Shown one piece after another: positions 1 through 7,966 of a stretch of 64,000 nt of DNA. A program made the translations under genes and the position numbers. The stretch is from contig CALXQJ010000003.1 in assembly GCA_944390575.1 (NCBI GenBank), positions 62,001 to 126,000 on the forward strand, given 5' to 3'. This DNA is from an uncultured Spirochaetota bacterium. GTDB taxonomy: Bacteria > Spirochaetota > Brachyspiria > Brachyspirales > Brachyspiraceae. How positions within the stretch are numbered: the first letter of the stretch is position 1; each line of letters opens with the position of its first letter. The notes under the pieces were generated by a model. The model was not told where the DNA came from, ran no database searches, and was given only the letters and a program-made list of their open reading frames with translations.

Positions 1-1660
1 CAGACATATCATAAGAAAATTCAATACCCAATGTAGTAGCAAGATCATCCATATCAACTCTATTCATATTCTCTAAACTCTCTCGAACTTCTCTAGATAA
101 TGGTCTTGCTGTAGTATCATTAAGTAAGTCATTAAGCTCATTATATGCACGAACAAAATTAACTATAGCATCTACAACCTTTTCTTTATCAACCTCAATA
201 GTAGTAGCAAATGCATTTGGAGTAGGCTTTATAGCAGTAATATTAAGTCCATTAACAACATCATTAAACTCATTATTTTCACTAAGAACATCAACTCCAT
301 CTATAGAAGCCCTAGCATCTTTAGCTTCAGATATAAGATAATTAGGAGCATCCTCTTCCATAGAAGTATTTTCTACTAATAAATCTTTATAATATACATT
401 ATAAGAAGGATTTTTATTAATAAGTACAACCTTAGTAATAACATCTCCATCTTCAAATTGTCCACCAATAGGAATATTAAGTCTCTGCCAAGAAGAACTT
501 ATTGTAGGAAGAGCAAAAAATTTCTCAACCTCATCTCCAGCCTTATTTATATACTTAACCCCAATAATTTCAGAATTAAACCCATTCTCACTAGCATTAA
601 CAGGTTCAGGTGCCTCTGCAACCTTACCCTCCTTCTCAGCTCTCTCTTTCTCTAAAGCTTCTTGATATTTCTTTATATCCTCAAAAGTACGAGAACTATC
701 AGCAGGAGATAATCCCTCACCATATAATTCCACATCCTTAAATTTAACACTATCTATTTTGTCAAATACAACTCCAGTATCAGGAATAGATAAATCTACT
801 GTAGGTGGTATTATAGGAGGAGCCTCATCCACCATATCTTCATCATTACCAGTAGATACTCTTGCTGTTATTGATATTGTAATATTTGGATTTGCTTCTG
901 CTTCTCTATGAAGTGGTAATGATAATTTATTTTCTCCTTCTAAAACTAAAAAATCATTTTTTACCATATAATTTGTTTTTAAGTTTTCAGATTCATCAGT
1001 CCACTTACTTAAAAGCTCTTGATTAAATATATGCCCTAAATATCTATAAGGTCTTCTTGTAAACATATTTAAATTTGAAAGTATACCAGCCTCATCAGAT
1101 ACCACTTCTACTATATTCTTAGAGCCTGTTTTTACTAAATCAAATGTTAATACTTGTAGATTTCTTGATTTTTGAGTAATTGTTGTTTTTATCTTCTTTT
1201 TGAACACATTTTCAAATGATTTTTGTAATGCTACCAATGAACCTCCTGCAAAATTTACAGTATATTCATCTTCACCCACTTTTAACTTTATAACACCAGC
1301 GGGTAGTGTATCATTCATATTAAATGCTCTAGAAGAAAATTTTTGACTTGATGCTATTTCTTTTATTGCTATATCATAGGTAGTAGTACTTGCAAGCCTA
1401 TTTGCAGACACTGTAAAATAATCAGGTACCCCATCACCCTTACCTACAAAGTTCTTAAAAGGAGATCTAAAGCCAAATAATTCCTTAGATGCTGTAGAGA
1501 GTGTGTTTAATCTTGATCTTAAATCTTCATAAGCTGATATTTGTCTTTGATATTCTCTTGAGTTCTCTGCTAAATTCGACAAAGTAGTGCTTCTCTTATT
1601 TACCTCAGCTTCCACTGCATTTTTATAAGATTCTTGTAAAAAAGCATCAGTTGTAGCCAT
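1..1660 (-). CDS. fliD: Flagellar filament cap protein FliD, 5' part (3' end outside window)
   Basis: About 553 codons are open from ATG at 1660 down to the window edge, behind a strong ribosome site (AGGGGGAA, about 5 bases upstream). FliD caps the growing flagellar filament and helps fold exported flagellin; in spirochaetes this happens in the periplasm. The N-terminal part has the family pattern: a helical stretch (NLAENSREYQRQISAYEDLR), then a segment reading FGFRSPFKNF, then a beta-rich domain (TTTYDIAIKEIASSQKF). The canonical opening seen in many FliD proteins (GLDTDSLV type) is replaced by MATTDAFLQESYKNA. The visible end (GIEFSYDM) is still inside the protein. The call rests on similarity of layout and sequence to spirochaete FliD as I remember it. 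Confidence 0.85.
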   Translation of the reverse strand, partial: MATTDAFLQESYKNAVEAEVNKRSTTLSNLAENSREYQRQISAYEDLRSRLNTLSTASKELFGFRSPFKNFVGKGDGVPDYFTVSANRLASTTTYDIAIKEIASSQKFSSRAFNMNDTLPAGVIKLKVGEDEYTVNFAGGSLVALQKSFENVFKKKIKTTITQKSRNLQVLTFDLVKTGSKNIVEVVSDEAGILSNLNMFTRRPYRYLGHIFNQELLSKWTDESENLKTNYMVKNDFLVLEGENKLSLPLHREAEANPNITISITARVSTGNDEDMVDEAPPIIPPTVDLSIPDTGVVFDKIDSVKFKDVELYGEGLSPADSSRTFEDIKKYQEALEKERAEKEGKVAEAPEPVNASENGFNSEIIGVKYINKAGDEVEKFFALPTISSSWQRLNIPIGGQFEDGDVITKVVLINKNPSYNVYYKDLLVENTSMEEDAPNYLISEAKDARASIDGVDVLSENNEFNDVVNGLNITAIKPTPNAFATTIEVDKEKVVDAIVNFVRAYNELNDLLNDTTARPLSREVRESLENMNRVDMDDLATTLGIEFSYDMS

Positions 1661-1784
1661 ACGTTTCCCCCTATAACAATATGAACTTATATTTTTAAGT
1701 AAAGTAAAATATTTAAAAAACTTAAATAATTTACATAATACTTTACAGTGTCGGAAATAAAATAAATTATCTAAGCAATAATTT

Positions 1785-2201
1785 TTATTGTAATATATTA
1801 TTAAGATCTTCTATAATAACCTCTATATTATTAAGTTGTACGTTAGAAAAACTCTTAAGCTTATTTGCAATATTTAAAAGTGTTTTAGTTTTTTCTATAT
1901 GATCATAGCTAAATAAAACCCCAACTTGAATATCTAATACAGATGCTATTCTATTTAAATTAGTAATAGATATATTTCTCTTACCAACCTCAACACCTTG
2001 TAAATATTTAGCAGAAATATCTGCCATATTAGCTAAGTCGGATATGGTTTTCCCTTTAGATTTTCTTATATGACGAATATTCTTACCAACTGCATTTATT
2101 AGTTCTTGATCTGTTTTTATCTTTTCTGTATCTTTAGATTTATCATTTTTTGAGTCTGATAATATATTATAATATGGCCTCTTTAAGTTTGTCTGTAACA
2201 T
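1785..2201 (-). CDS. XRE-family helix-turn-helix transcriptional regulator
   Basis: A 138-residue protein with a Cro/C1-type helix-turn-helix in the middle (about residues 34-95): VGKNIRHIRKSKGKTISDLA, then AKYLQGVEVGKRNISITNLN, the usual five-helix pattern. The first 30 residues are charged and probably disordered; the C-terminal 40 residues are helical and may mediate dimerisation. I take ATG at 2201, 7 bases after GGAG, rather than the in-frame TTG at 2204. It lies 8-11 bases downstream of radC and is almost certainly cotranscribed with it. Ligand and targets cannot be read from the sequence. Confidence 0.8.
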   Translation of the reverse strand: MLQTNLKRPYYNILSDSKNDKSKDTEKIKTDQELINAVGKNIRHIRKSKGKTISDLANMADISAKYLQGVEVGKRNISITNLNRIASVLDIQVGVLFSYDHIEKTKTLLNIANKLKSFSNVQLNNIEVIIEDLNNILQ

Positions 2202-2212
2202 CAATAAACTCC

Positions 2213-2881
2213 TTAATACTTAATATGAACACTATCCTTATACTTGTCAATTATACCATTATCTCTAAAGCTATAATAAGAATTAGAAGTAACAACTATA
2301 TGATCTACTAACTTTATATTAACCATCAAAAAAGCCTTATAAATCATCTCTGTAATGCTAATATCTTCTTTAGACGGATTACATACTCCAGATGGATGAT
2401 TATGAGATAGTATCACATAAGTAGAACCAAGCGATAATGCCTTCTCTACTAAATCTCTTGGATAAATTGTAGCAGAATCTATAGTACCTCTAAAAATATT
2501 TTCTATTGATATAATCTTTCTATTTATATCTAAACAAACCATTACAACAGACTCAAATTTTAATCCCCCTATTTTAGTCTTTAAATATTCTATTAATTCC
2601 TTACGCTTAAAATCAATAGAATTATTTCTAATACTACTAAGTAAATAATATTCTATCAACTTAGGAATACTTCTTAACAACTTTACTTTCTTTATATTAA
2701 TCCCCTCTATCTTTAATAAGTCATTTTCATTAGCATATACAATATCATAAAGTGTAGAAAATCTCGAATATAACTTATTTACAATAGATATACCCTTAGA
2801 AGAAGAAATACCACTAGATAAAAAAAAGCATAATAACTGTTTTTCATCTATAGATACTTCTATATCTTGTTTATCCAACAT
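2213..2881 (-). CDS. radC: RadC-family JAB/MPN domain protein
   Basis: A 222-residue protein with an N-terminal helix-hairpin-helix region (LKIEGINIKKVKLLRSI) and a C-terminal JAB/MPN metalloprotease-like fold. The metal-binding signature is intact: SHNHPSG followed by S and D in NPSKEDI. The length matches typical RadC. RadC was once linked to DNA repair, but its biochemical role is unsettled, so the call is a family name only. The start ATG at 2881 follows AAGGAGG with 9 bases of spacing. It precedes the XRE regulator in a two-gene operon; neighbouring fliD reads the same way but after a 124-base gap. Confidence 0.88.
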   Translation of the reverse strand: MLDKQDIEVSIDEKQLLCFFLSSGISSSKGISIVNKLYSRFSTLYDIVYANENDLLKIEGINIKKVKLLRSIPKLIEYYLLSSIRNNSIDFKRKELIEYLKTKIGGLKFESVVMVCLDINRKIISIENIFRGTIDSATIYPRDLVEKALSLGSTYVILSHNHPSGVCNPSKEDISITEMIYKAFLMVNIKLVDHIVVTSNSYYSFRDNGIIDKYKDSVHIKY

Positions 2882-3298
2882 ATATTTTTATTCCTCCTTA
2901 AATTCGCATTTTATATACAAAAATAAGTTAAACAATCTCAAAATAAAAATATGCCTAACAATAAACATTATAATATAATAACAAAAATATCTTACAAAAT
3001 AAATAGTAATAATAAATGAAATTTACAATAAAAAGTAGATAATTATTAAAAAAAATCTACTATAAAAAAAGATATAATACAACTATACAAAAAAGAACAC
3101 TATAGAAAAAATGTTCACAAAAAATACTATAATAATTAGAAAGTGTAGCTATTTTTGTATAAAATGTTTTACTAAATAAATTAGAAAAACATTTTTTTAA
3201 TTTTGTCTATAAAAAACTAATAAAAATAGACTATAGTATTATGTACTTTTTTAAAATATACGATAGATTAATAGTATGAAATAAAGGAGTTTATACTT
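2882..3298. other. A/T-rich divergent intergenic region
   Basis: There are 417 bases without a gene between radC (minus) and the outer-membrane-type gene at 3299 (plus). It must hold both promoters. I see two small inverted repeats: GAACA (3095-3099) with TGTTC (3112-3116), 12 bases apart, which looks like an operator, and AGTAGAT (3034-3040) with ATCTACT (3055-3061), a weak hairpin. No open frame of convincing composition and no RNA gene is visible. Confidence 0.5.
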
Positions 3299-4120
3299 AT
3301 GAAGAATAATATTATTTATAAATTATTTACAATTATTTTATTAATTAGTTCGAATCTATACTCATTTGAAGAAGGATTTGTTTGGGGACTTAAGGCGAAT
3401 ATTAGTGGAACAGCTACTCTACCGTCTATTAGTCAAGAAGATTTAGATAAGATAGGGGCTGCTTATATGAAGGGGTCTGTTGGTTCTGTGGCTGATGGAG
3501 AAGCTGAACTTGGATATTTATTTGGAAGTAAAAGATGGTTTGGAGGAATAGAGCCTGATAAGTTTAGTGGTATGAGTGCTTTTGTAGCTTTAGGTGTTGG
3601 TAGTGGATTCGCTGGACAGGTTGCAGGAAATACTTTTGAGGGTAAAACTGTAAATATGTATATAAACGCAACTTATTCTCCTGTTATAAGTTTCGGAGCT
3701 GGAACTAAGGCTTATTTTTATAATAGTAAATTAGCTCTTGGTTTGTATGTTGGTGGAAAGATGATAGCTGATTTATCTCCACAGTATTTAGCTTATGCTG
3801 ATGATACTACTGTTCCTGGACTTCCTGATATTGGAGAAATTATAGTTACTGACTTTATGATAAAGAATATGAATCCTTTTATGGCTAGTGTTAAATTAAT
3901 GCTTGAATATAATCAGCCTGTTAATGAAAATGTAGAAGTTACTTTAGGTGTATTTGCAAGATATAATATATATACACCAAAATATATAACTATGCCTGAT
4001 TCTTTATTATCATTATTGCAAACTGTAAGACCAAATTTTACAGTAGAGACACCATTACCTTCATACTATATAAACTCTATAGACTTTGGCTTAAGTCTTG
4101 GTTTATCATTTAAGGGATAA
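3299..4120 (+). CDS. Probable outer membrane beta-barrel protein with signal peptide
   Basis: A 273-residue protein with a Sec signal peptide (hydrophobic residues about 8-20, likely cleavage after NLYS) and no lipobox cysteine. The mature part alternates glycine-rich strands and turns (ALGVGSGFAG, SPVISFGAGTKAYFY, LALGLYVGGKM) and ends in FGLSLGLSFKG, the amphipathic last-strand pattern of outer membrane barrels. The start follows AAAGGAG by 9 bases. I do not recognise a named family; Brachyspira has several such proteins of unknown role. A 48-base gap to the first lipoprotein gene makes an operon likely, so the two may work together at the outer membrane. Periplasmic location is the alternative. 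Confidence 0.6.
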   Translation: MKNNIIYKLFTIILLISSNLYSFEEGFVWGLKANISGTATLPSISQEDLDKIGAAYMKGSVGSVADGEAELGYLFGSKRWFGGIEPDKFSGMSAFVALGVGSGFAGQVAGNTFEGKTVNMYINATYSPVISFGAGTKAYFYNSKLALGLYVGGKMIADLSPQYLAYADDTTVPGLPDIGEIIVTDFMIKNMNPFMASVKLMLEYNQPVNENVEVTLGVFARYNIYTPKYITMPDSLLSLLQTVRPNFTVETPLPSYYINSIDFGLSLGLSFKG

Positions 4121-4168
4121 GATAAAGAAATATAATAGGGGTAATATGTATTACAAAAGAGGCTTATT

Positions 4169-5830
4169 ATGAATAAAAAAAATCTTTACTTAATTTCAAT
4201 TCTAATACCTATAATGATATCATGTAGCAGTGCGATGAATCCAATGTATCTATACTATAATAGAACAAAGTCATCTTCTAGTCAAAATACTAATGAGGTT
4301 ACAACCCCTGATGCTGTAGACCCTGATAAAGATCCTTTTCTTAAAGCACCTTATAATGATCCTAATTATGGTGGATTTAACGCTTCTAAATTTGACACTT
4401 GGCTTTTTAAGGTGAGTTTTAAAGCAAATAAACTGCCTATGTATAAGTTTTTTGATGATAATACAAGAAAATGGGCATACGGTGCTAAGGACTGGAAAGA
4501 TAATATAGCAAACTCATATAAAGCTAATGATGGAGAAAATAGAGTATATGGTACTCCTGAAGTTGGAATATCAAGTATGACTATTTATAAATATGATAAA
4601 AATAATCCTCTATATGATATTAAAGGTTATTTAGAAGGAAGAATGGATAGATTTAGATTTTATTCTATAGATGGAAAAGCTGTTATTTCTTTAAAGCAAT
4701 ACTTAATTGCAGTTGATACATACTCTAAATTTGTATTTGCATTTGCTGCTATTACAGCTACAGGTTCTGCTGTTGGAAATACATATCCTACAGACTTTCA
4801 AGCTATAGAGTATCATGCAGATAAAATACACTTTTATGAATATGATCCTATAGGATATGTAACTGAAAGTGGAGATGTGGTATTCTATAAACATTATGAA
4901 GATGAGTTTACAAGAAACCCTACAGGATATTCTCCAAAAAAACATGGATATACAAAAGTTGCAGAAAGAAATTCATCAGGACAAGGTTATTCTCCTTATA
5001 AGCCTATAACTGCAGATTCAGAAGCTAATGAAGATGATAAAAATAAATTCAAACAAGAAATTATAAAAATAGCAAATAAAGATTTATTCTGGAGAGACTA
5101 TATAGGATACAAAAATAGTGATAAAACTCAAATAGATTTAGATCAATGGTTGAAAGATGGCTATTCTGGAAAAAGCTTAATGTTGTACAAATATAATGTA
5201 TCATCAGATGCTAATACTATTACACTAAATAAAGAACATTATCATAATAAGACTAAAGAAAATATTACATATAAATTACAGATTATTATATCTGATAAAA
5301 TAGCAAAATATGTAAATACTAAAAATAATAAAGACATTATAAATGTAACATTACAAAGCGAAGAATCTAATCCGCTTTCTATTAATGGAAATATAGTATA
5401 CACAGTAGATAATGGTCCTATATTTGTAGATAGAATGCAAAATGCAACATTTACTAAAGCGTCTAGATATATACCGCCAGGAAGCACATTCTTACCAGAT
5501 GTATTAGGAACAGCATTTGGAGGTACTATATATAATCTTACATACAAATTTAATGAAAATGGTACTAAATATATTATTTCATTTGTATATAAAAATAAAA
5601 AATATGAGTACAATTTCAAATTAGCTAGATTTGATACTAATCCTACATATCATTGGACTGCAAAATATGAGGGTCTTGATATTTCAGGTACACTTGGAAA
5701 ATATACAAGAGTAGTACTCAGAAATAATGGACAAACTATAAGAAGTAGTATGACATTACATTCTATAGGTTTTGCAGAATCTCCAGACTCTGATGCAGGA
5801 TTAGAGATGGTTGCAGATTTACAGAAATAA
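4169..5830 (+). CDS. Surface lipoprotein, tandem family member 1 (C-module type A)
   Basis: A 553-residue lipoprotein precursor: hydrophobic signal ending IMISC, then NPMYLYYN, a Ser/Asn-rich linker, and the block DPFLKAPYNDPNYGGF that opens the shared N-terminal module (about residues 55-275; hallmarks TWLFKVSF, GRMDRFRFYSIDGKAV, FYEYDPIGYV, GYSPYKPI). The C-terminal module (about 280-553, type A) has DLFWRDY, DNGPIFVDRM and GRVVLRNNG, ending SDAGLEMVADLQK. It is closest overall to the last member of the row (12573). The gene follows the barrel-type gene by 48 bases, with AGAGG before the start. Function is unknown; the lipobox and location in a variable tandem array suggest a surface antigen or ligand binder. 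Confidence 0.75.
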   Translation: MNKKNLYLISILIPIMISCSSAMNPMYLYYNRTKSSSSQNTNEVTTPDAVDPDKDPFLKAPYNDPNYGGFNASKFDTWLFKVSFKANKLPMYKFFDDNTRKWAYGAKDWKDNIANSYKANDGENRVYGTPEVGISSMTIYKYDKNNPLYDIKGYLEGRMDRFRFYSIDGKAVISLKQYLIAVDTYSKFVFAFAAITATGSAVGNTYPTDFQAIEYHADKIHFYEYDPIGYVTESGDVVFYKHYEDEFTRNPTGYSPKKHGYTKVAERNSSGQGYSPYKPITADSEANEDDKNKFKQEIIKIANKDLFWRDYIGYKNSDKTQIDLDQWLKDGYSGKSLMLYKYNVSSDANTITLNKEHYHNKTKENITYKLQIIISDKIAKYVNTKNNKDIINVTLQSEESNPLSINGNIVYTVDNGPIFVDRMQNATFTKASRYIPPGSTFLPDVLGTAFGGTIYNLTYKFNENGTKYIISFVYKNKKYEYNFKLARFDTNPTYHWTAKYEGLDISGTLGKYTRVVLRNNGQTIRSSMTLHSIGFAESPDSDAGLEMVADLQK

Positions 5831-5845
5831 TAAATAATAATATTT

Positions 5846-5874
5846 ATAATTGGGAATTTATAGTTCCCAATTAT
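5846..5874 (+). terminator. Hairpin after lipoprotein gene 1
   Basis: A perfect 11-bp inverted repeat (5846-5856 with 5864-5874) with a 7-base loop and core TTGGGAA/TTCCCAA, 16 bases past the stop codon. A T-run follows only after some 15 bases (5888-5893), so it is a probable but not classical terminator. The same hairpin recurs at 7641-7675. Confidence 0.55.
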
Positions 5875-5896
5875 GATATATTAATTATTTTTTATA

Positions 5897-5956
5897 GATT
5901 TTGATTAAAAATGAATATTTTTTGTTATTGATTTTTACTTTAATATTCATTAAAAT
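5897..5956 (+). promoter_or_regulatory. Promoter of lipoprotein gene 2 with putative DeoR-type element
   Basis: A -35 TTGATT (5928-5933) and -10 TAAAAT (5951-5956) are separated by 17 bases. Just upstream is GATTTTGATTAAAAATGA (5897-5914), an 18-mer found unchanged at 7695-7712 and in front of the DeoR-type gene at 14256-14273. A 10-bp inverted repeat (5910-5919 with 5942-5951, AATGAATATT) straddles the -35 box. Regulator identity is inferred, not shown. Confidence 0.55.
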
Positions 5957-6062
5957 ACTTAAAAAGTATATTTAATATATATAGATTATATGATAAATAG
6001 TTAAAAACGTATTTATATATAAATTATAAAAAATTACTAAAAAAATAATAAAGAAAGAGATT

Positions 6063-7634
6063 ATGAATAAAAAAACTTTTTACTTAATTTTGATGATAAT
6101 ACCTATAATTATATCATGTAGTAATATGATGAATCCAATGTATTTATACTATAATAGAACAAAATCATCTTATAATAACACTAATGATGTAACAACACCT
6201 GATGCTGTAGATGCTGACAAAGATCCTTTTATACAAGGGGAGCATAATAATATAGGATATGGTGGATTTGATGGTAAAATATTTGATACTTGGTTGTTTA
6301 AAGTAAGTTTTCAAAGTGATAAACTACCTATATACAACTTTTTTAAAGATAATAGAAGTTGGTCTTATAATGGTACAGATTGGAAAAATAATAGTGCTAA
6401 CTACTATAAACCAGAAAATGGAGAGAATAAAGTATACGGAGCCCCATTTGTTGGAACAGTAGATATTAAAAATTTAACTGTATATAAATATGATAAATAT
6501 AATCCACTTTATGATTCTAAGGGATATTTATCTGGAAGAATGGATAGATTTAGATTTTATTCTATTAATGGAGAGGCTGTTATACCATTAAAGCAATATT
6601 TAATAGCAGTTGATACATATTCTAAATTTGTATTTGCATATGGAGCTATAACAGCTACTAGCTCGACTTTTGGAAATAAATACCCTACAGAATTTGAAGC
6701 TATAGAATTCCACGCAAAAAAAATACATTTTTATGAATATGATCCTATAGGATATGTCACTGAAAATGGAGATGTAATATTTTATCAACATTATAAAACA
6801 GAATTTGTAGCAAATCCAACAGGATATACTCCAAAGCAACATGGATATACAAGAGTAGCATCACATAATTCTCAAGGGCATGGATATTCTCCATACAGAC
6901 CTATAACTGATAATGTAGAAGCTCCTGATAATGAAAAAGAAGAATTTAAAAATAAGCTATCTACATTAAAAAATAAAGAATTCAAATGGAGAGATTACTC
7001 AGGATATATTAATACGGGTACAGGGCAAATGAATTTAGAAGAATGGAAAAATGCAAAACATTCGGGAAAGAGTTTAGAATTATATACATATAAGCTTACA
7101 GATGATACTATAGAATTGGTGAAAACTAAATATCGTACAGATCAAAAACATATAGAAGTATATAAACTAAAAAATATAACTTCTAAAACTACAGCTATAT
7201 ATGAAAATGCTAATAAAACAAAACTAAATTTAGATATAAATAAAGATAATGCTATTATAGTAAATGCTGTTGAGATTGGAACTGAAGATTATGGTCCTAT
7301 ATTTGTAGATAGAGTAATAAATGCTAAATTTACTAATGGAGATACTATTTATACATTTAATGAGGATGGTACTGAGTTTACATTAGAATATGGTAGTTGG
7401 TTTGGAAAGAAAAAATATAACTATAAGTTAGCAAGATTTGATAATAAGCTATCTATAAATTATAGTGCTATATATAAGGCGTCACCTGGTGGTACTTTTG
7501 GTGATTATGGTAGAGTTGTTCTAAGAAATAATGATGATCTAATAAAAACAAGTACTACTCTTGGCCAAATATGGGGACTTGGTACTGCTGATTCTGAAGC
7601 AGGACTTGGGTATAATGCACATAGGGTAAAATAG
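6063..7634 (+). CDS. Surface lipoprotein, tandem family member 2 (C-module type A')
   Basis: A 523-residue lipoprotein precursor with signal ending IIISC and then NMMNPMYLYYN. The N-terminal module (about residues 50-270) carries the family hallmarks TWLFKVSF, GRMDRFRFYSI, HFYEYDPIGYV and GYSPYRPI. The C-module is the A' version: EFKWRDYSGY, EDYGPIFVDRV, GTFGDYGRVVLRNND, ending EAGLGYNAHRVK. Its 3' part shares an exact 109-base block with gene 4 (7435-7543 equals 10794-10902), so the two have exchanged sequence. It has its own promoter and leader, duplicated in front of gene 3. Function unknown; lipid anchoring is supported by the lipobox. Confidence 0.75.
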   Translation: MNKKTFYLILMIIPIIISCSNMMNPMYLYYNRTKSSYNNTNDVTTPDAVDADKDPFIQGEHNNIGYGGFDGKIFDTWLFKVSFQSDKLPIYNFFKDNRSWSYNGTDWKNNSANYYKPENGENKVYGAPFVGTVDIKNLTVYKYDKYNPLYDSKGYLSGRMDRFRFYSINGEAVIPLKQYLIAVDTYSKFVFAYGAITATSSTFGNKYPTEFEAIEFHAKKIHFYEYDPIGYVTENGDVIFYQHYKTEFVANPTGYTPKQHGYTRVASHNSQGHGYSPYRPITDNVEAPDNEKEEFKNKLSTLKNKEFKWRDYSGYINTGTGQMNLEEWKNAKHSGKSLELYTYKLTDDTIELVKTKYRTDQKHIEVYKLKNITSKTTAIYENANKTKLNLDINKDNAIIVNAVEIGTEDYGPIFVDRVINAKFTNGDTIYTFNEDGTEFTLEYGSWFGKKKYNYKLARFDNKLSINYSAIYKASPGGTFGDYGRVVLRNNDDLIKTSTTLGQIWGLGTADSEAGLGYNAHRVK

Positions 7635-7640
7635 TATAAT

Positions 7641-7675
7641 ATTATAATTGGGAATTTATAGTTCCCAATTATAAT
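7641..7675 (+). terminator. Hairpin after lipoprotein gene 2
   Basis: A perfect 14-bp inverted repeat (7641-7654 with 7662-7675), 7-base loop, core TTGGGAA/TTCCCAA, the counterpart of 5846-5874. It lies 6 bases past the stop. The T-rich stretch that follows is interrupted. Confidence 0.55.
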
Positions 7676-7883
7676 ATATTAATTATTTTTTATAGATTTT
7701 GATTAAAAATGAATATTTTTTGTTATTGATTTTTATTTTAATATTCATTAAAATACTTAAAAAGTATATTTAATATATATATAGAGATATATATAAATAT
7801 ATAGATTATATTATAAATAGTTAAAAACATATTTATATGTAAATTATAAAAAATTACTAAAAAAAATAATAAAGAAAGAAACT
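7644..7883 (+). repeat. Upstream repeat, copy 2 (lipoprotein gene 3 leader)
   Basis: Second copy of the leader at 5846-6062, with a short A/T insertion near 7780-7802. It carries the same 18-mer (7695-7712) and the same promoter. Confidence 0.9.
7695..7754 (+). promoter_or_regulatory. Promoter of lipoprotein gene 3 with putative DeoR-type element
   Basis: TTGATT (7726-7731), 17 bases, TAAAAT (7749-7754), preceded by the 18-mer GATTTTGATTAAAAATGA at 7695-7712. It has the same architecture as 5897-5956. Confidence 0.55.
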
Positions 7884-7966
7884 ATGAATAAAAAACTTTT
7901 ATACTTAATTTTAATACCTATGATTATATCATGTAGTAATATGATGAATCCAATGTATCTATACTA
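7868..7966 (+). repeat. Exact 99-base start cassette, copy 1
   Basis: These 99 bases, covering the ribosome site, start codon, signal peptide and lipobox of gene 3, are identical to 9400-9498 at the start of gene 4. They point to recent duplication or gene conversion. Confidence 0.9.

Larger units (their letters stand above)
5846..6062 (+). repeat. Upstream repeat, copy 1 (lipoprotein gene 2 leader)
   Basis: This intergenic stretch (hairpin, promoter, leader and ribosome site) is nearly identical to 7644-7883. The copies differ by a few substitutions and an extra run of about 22 bases near 7780-7802 in the second copy. The duplication shows that the unit which was copied included the promoter as well as the gene. 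Confidence 0.9.

Noticed and set aside
2213-2881. RadC plus XRE as the edge of a mobile element or toxin-antitoxin pair
   Set aside because: No other mobile genes, no att-like repeats and no toxin-like partner are present; RadC is a common chromosomal gene.
5242-5619. Minus-strand open frame inside lipoprotein gene 1, and similar ones throughout the array
   Set aside because: They are antisense shadows of coding sequence with no ribosome site and no plausible composition.
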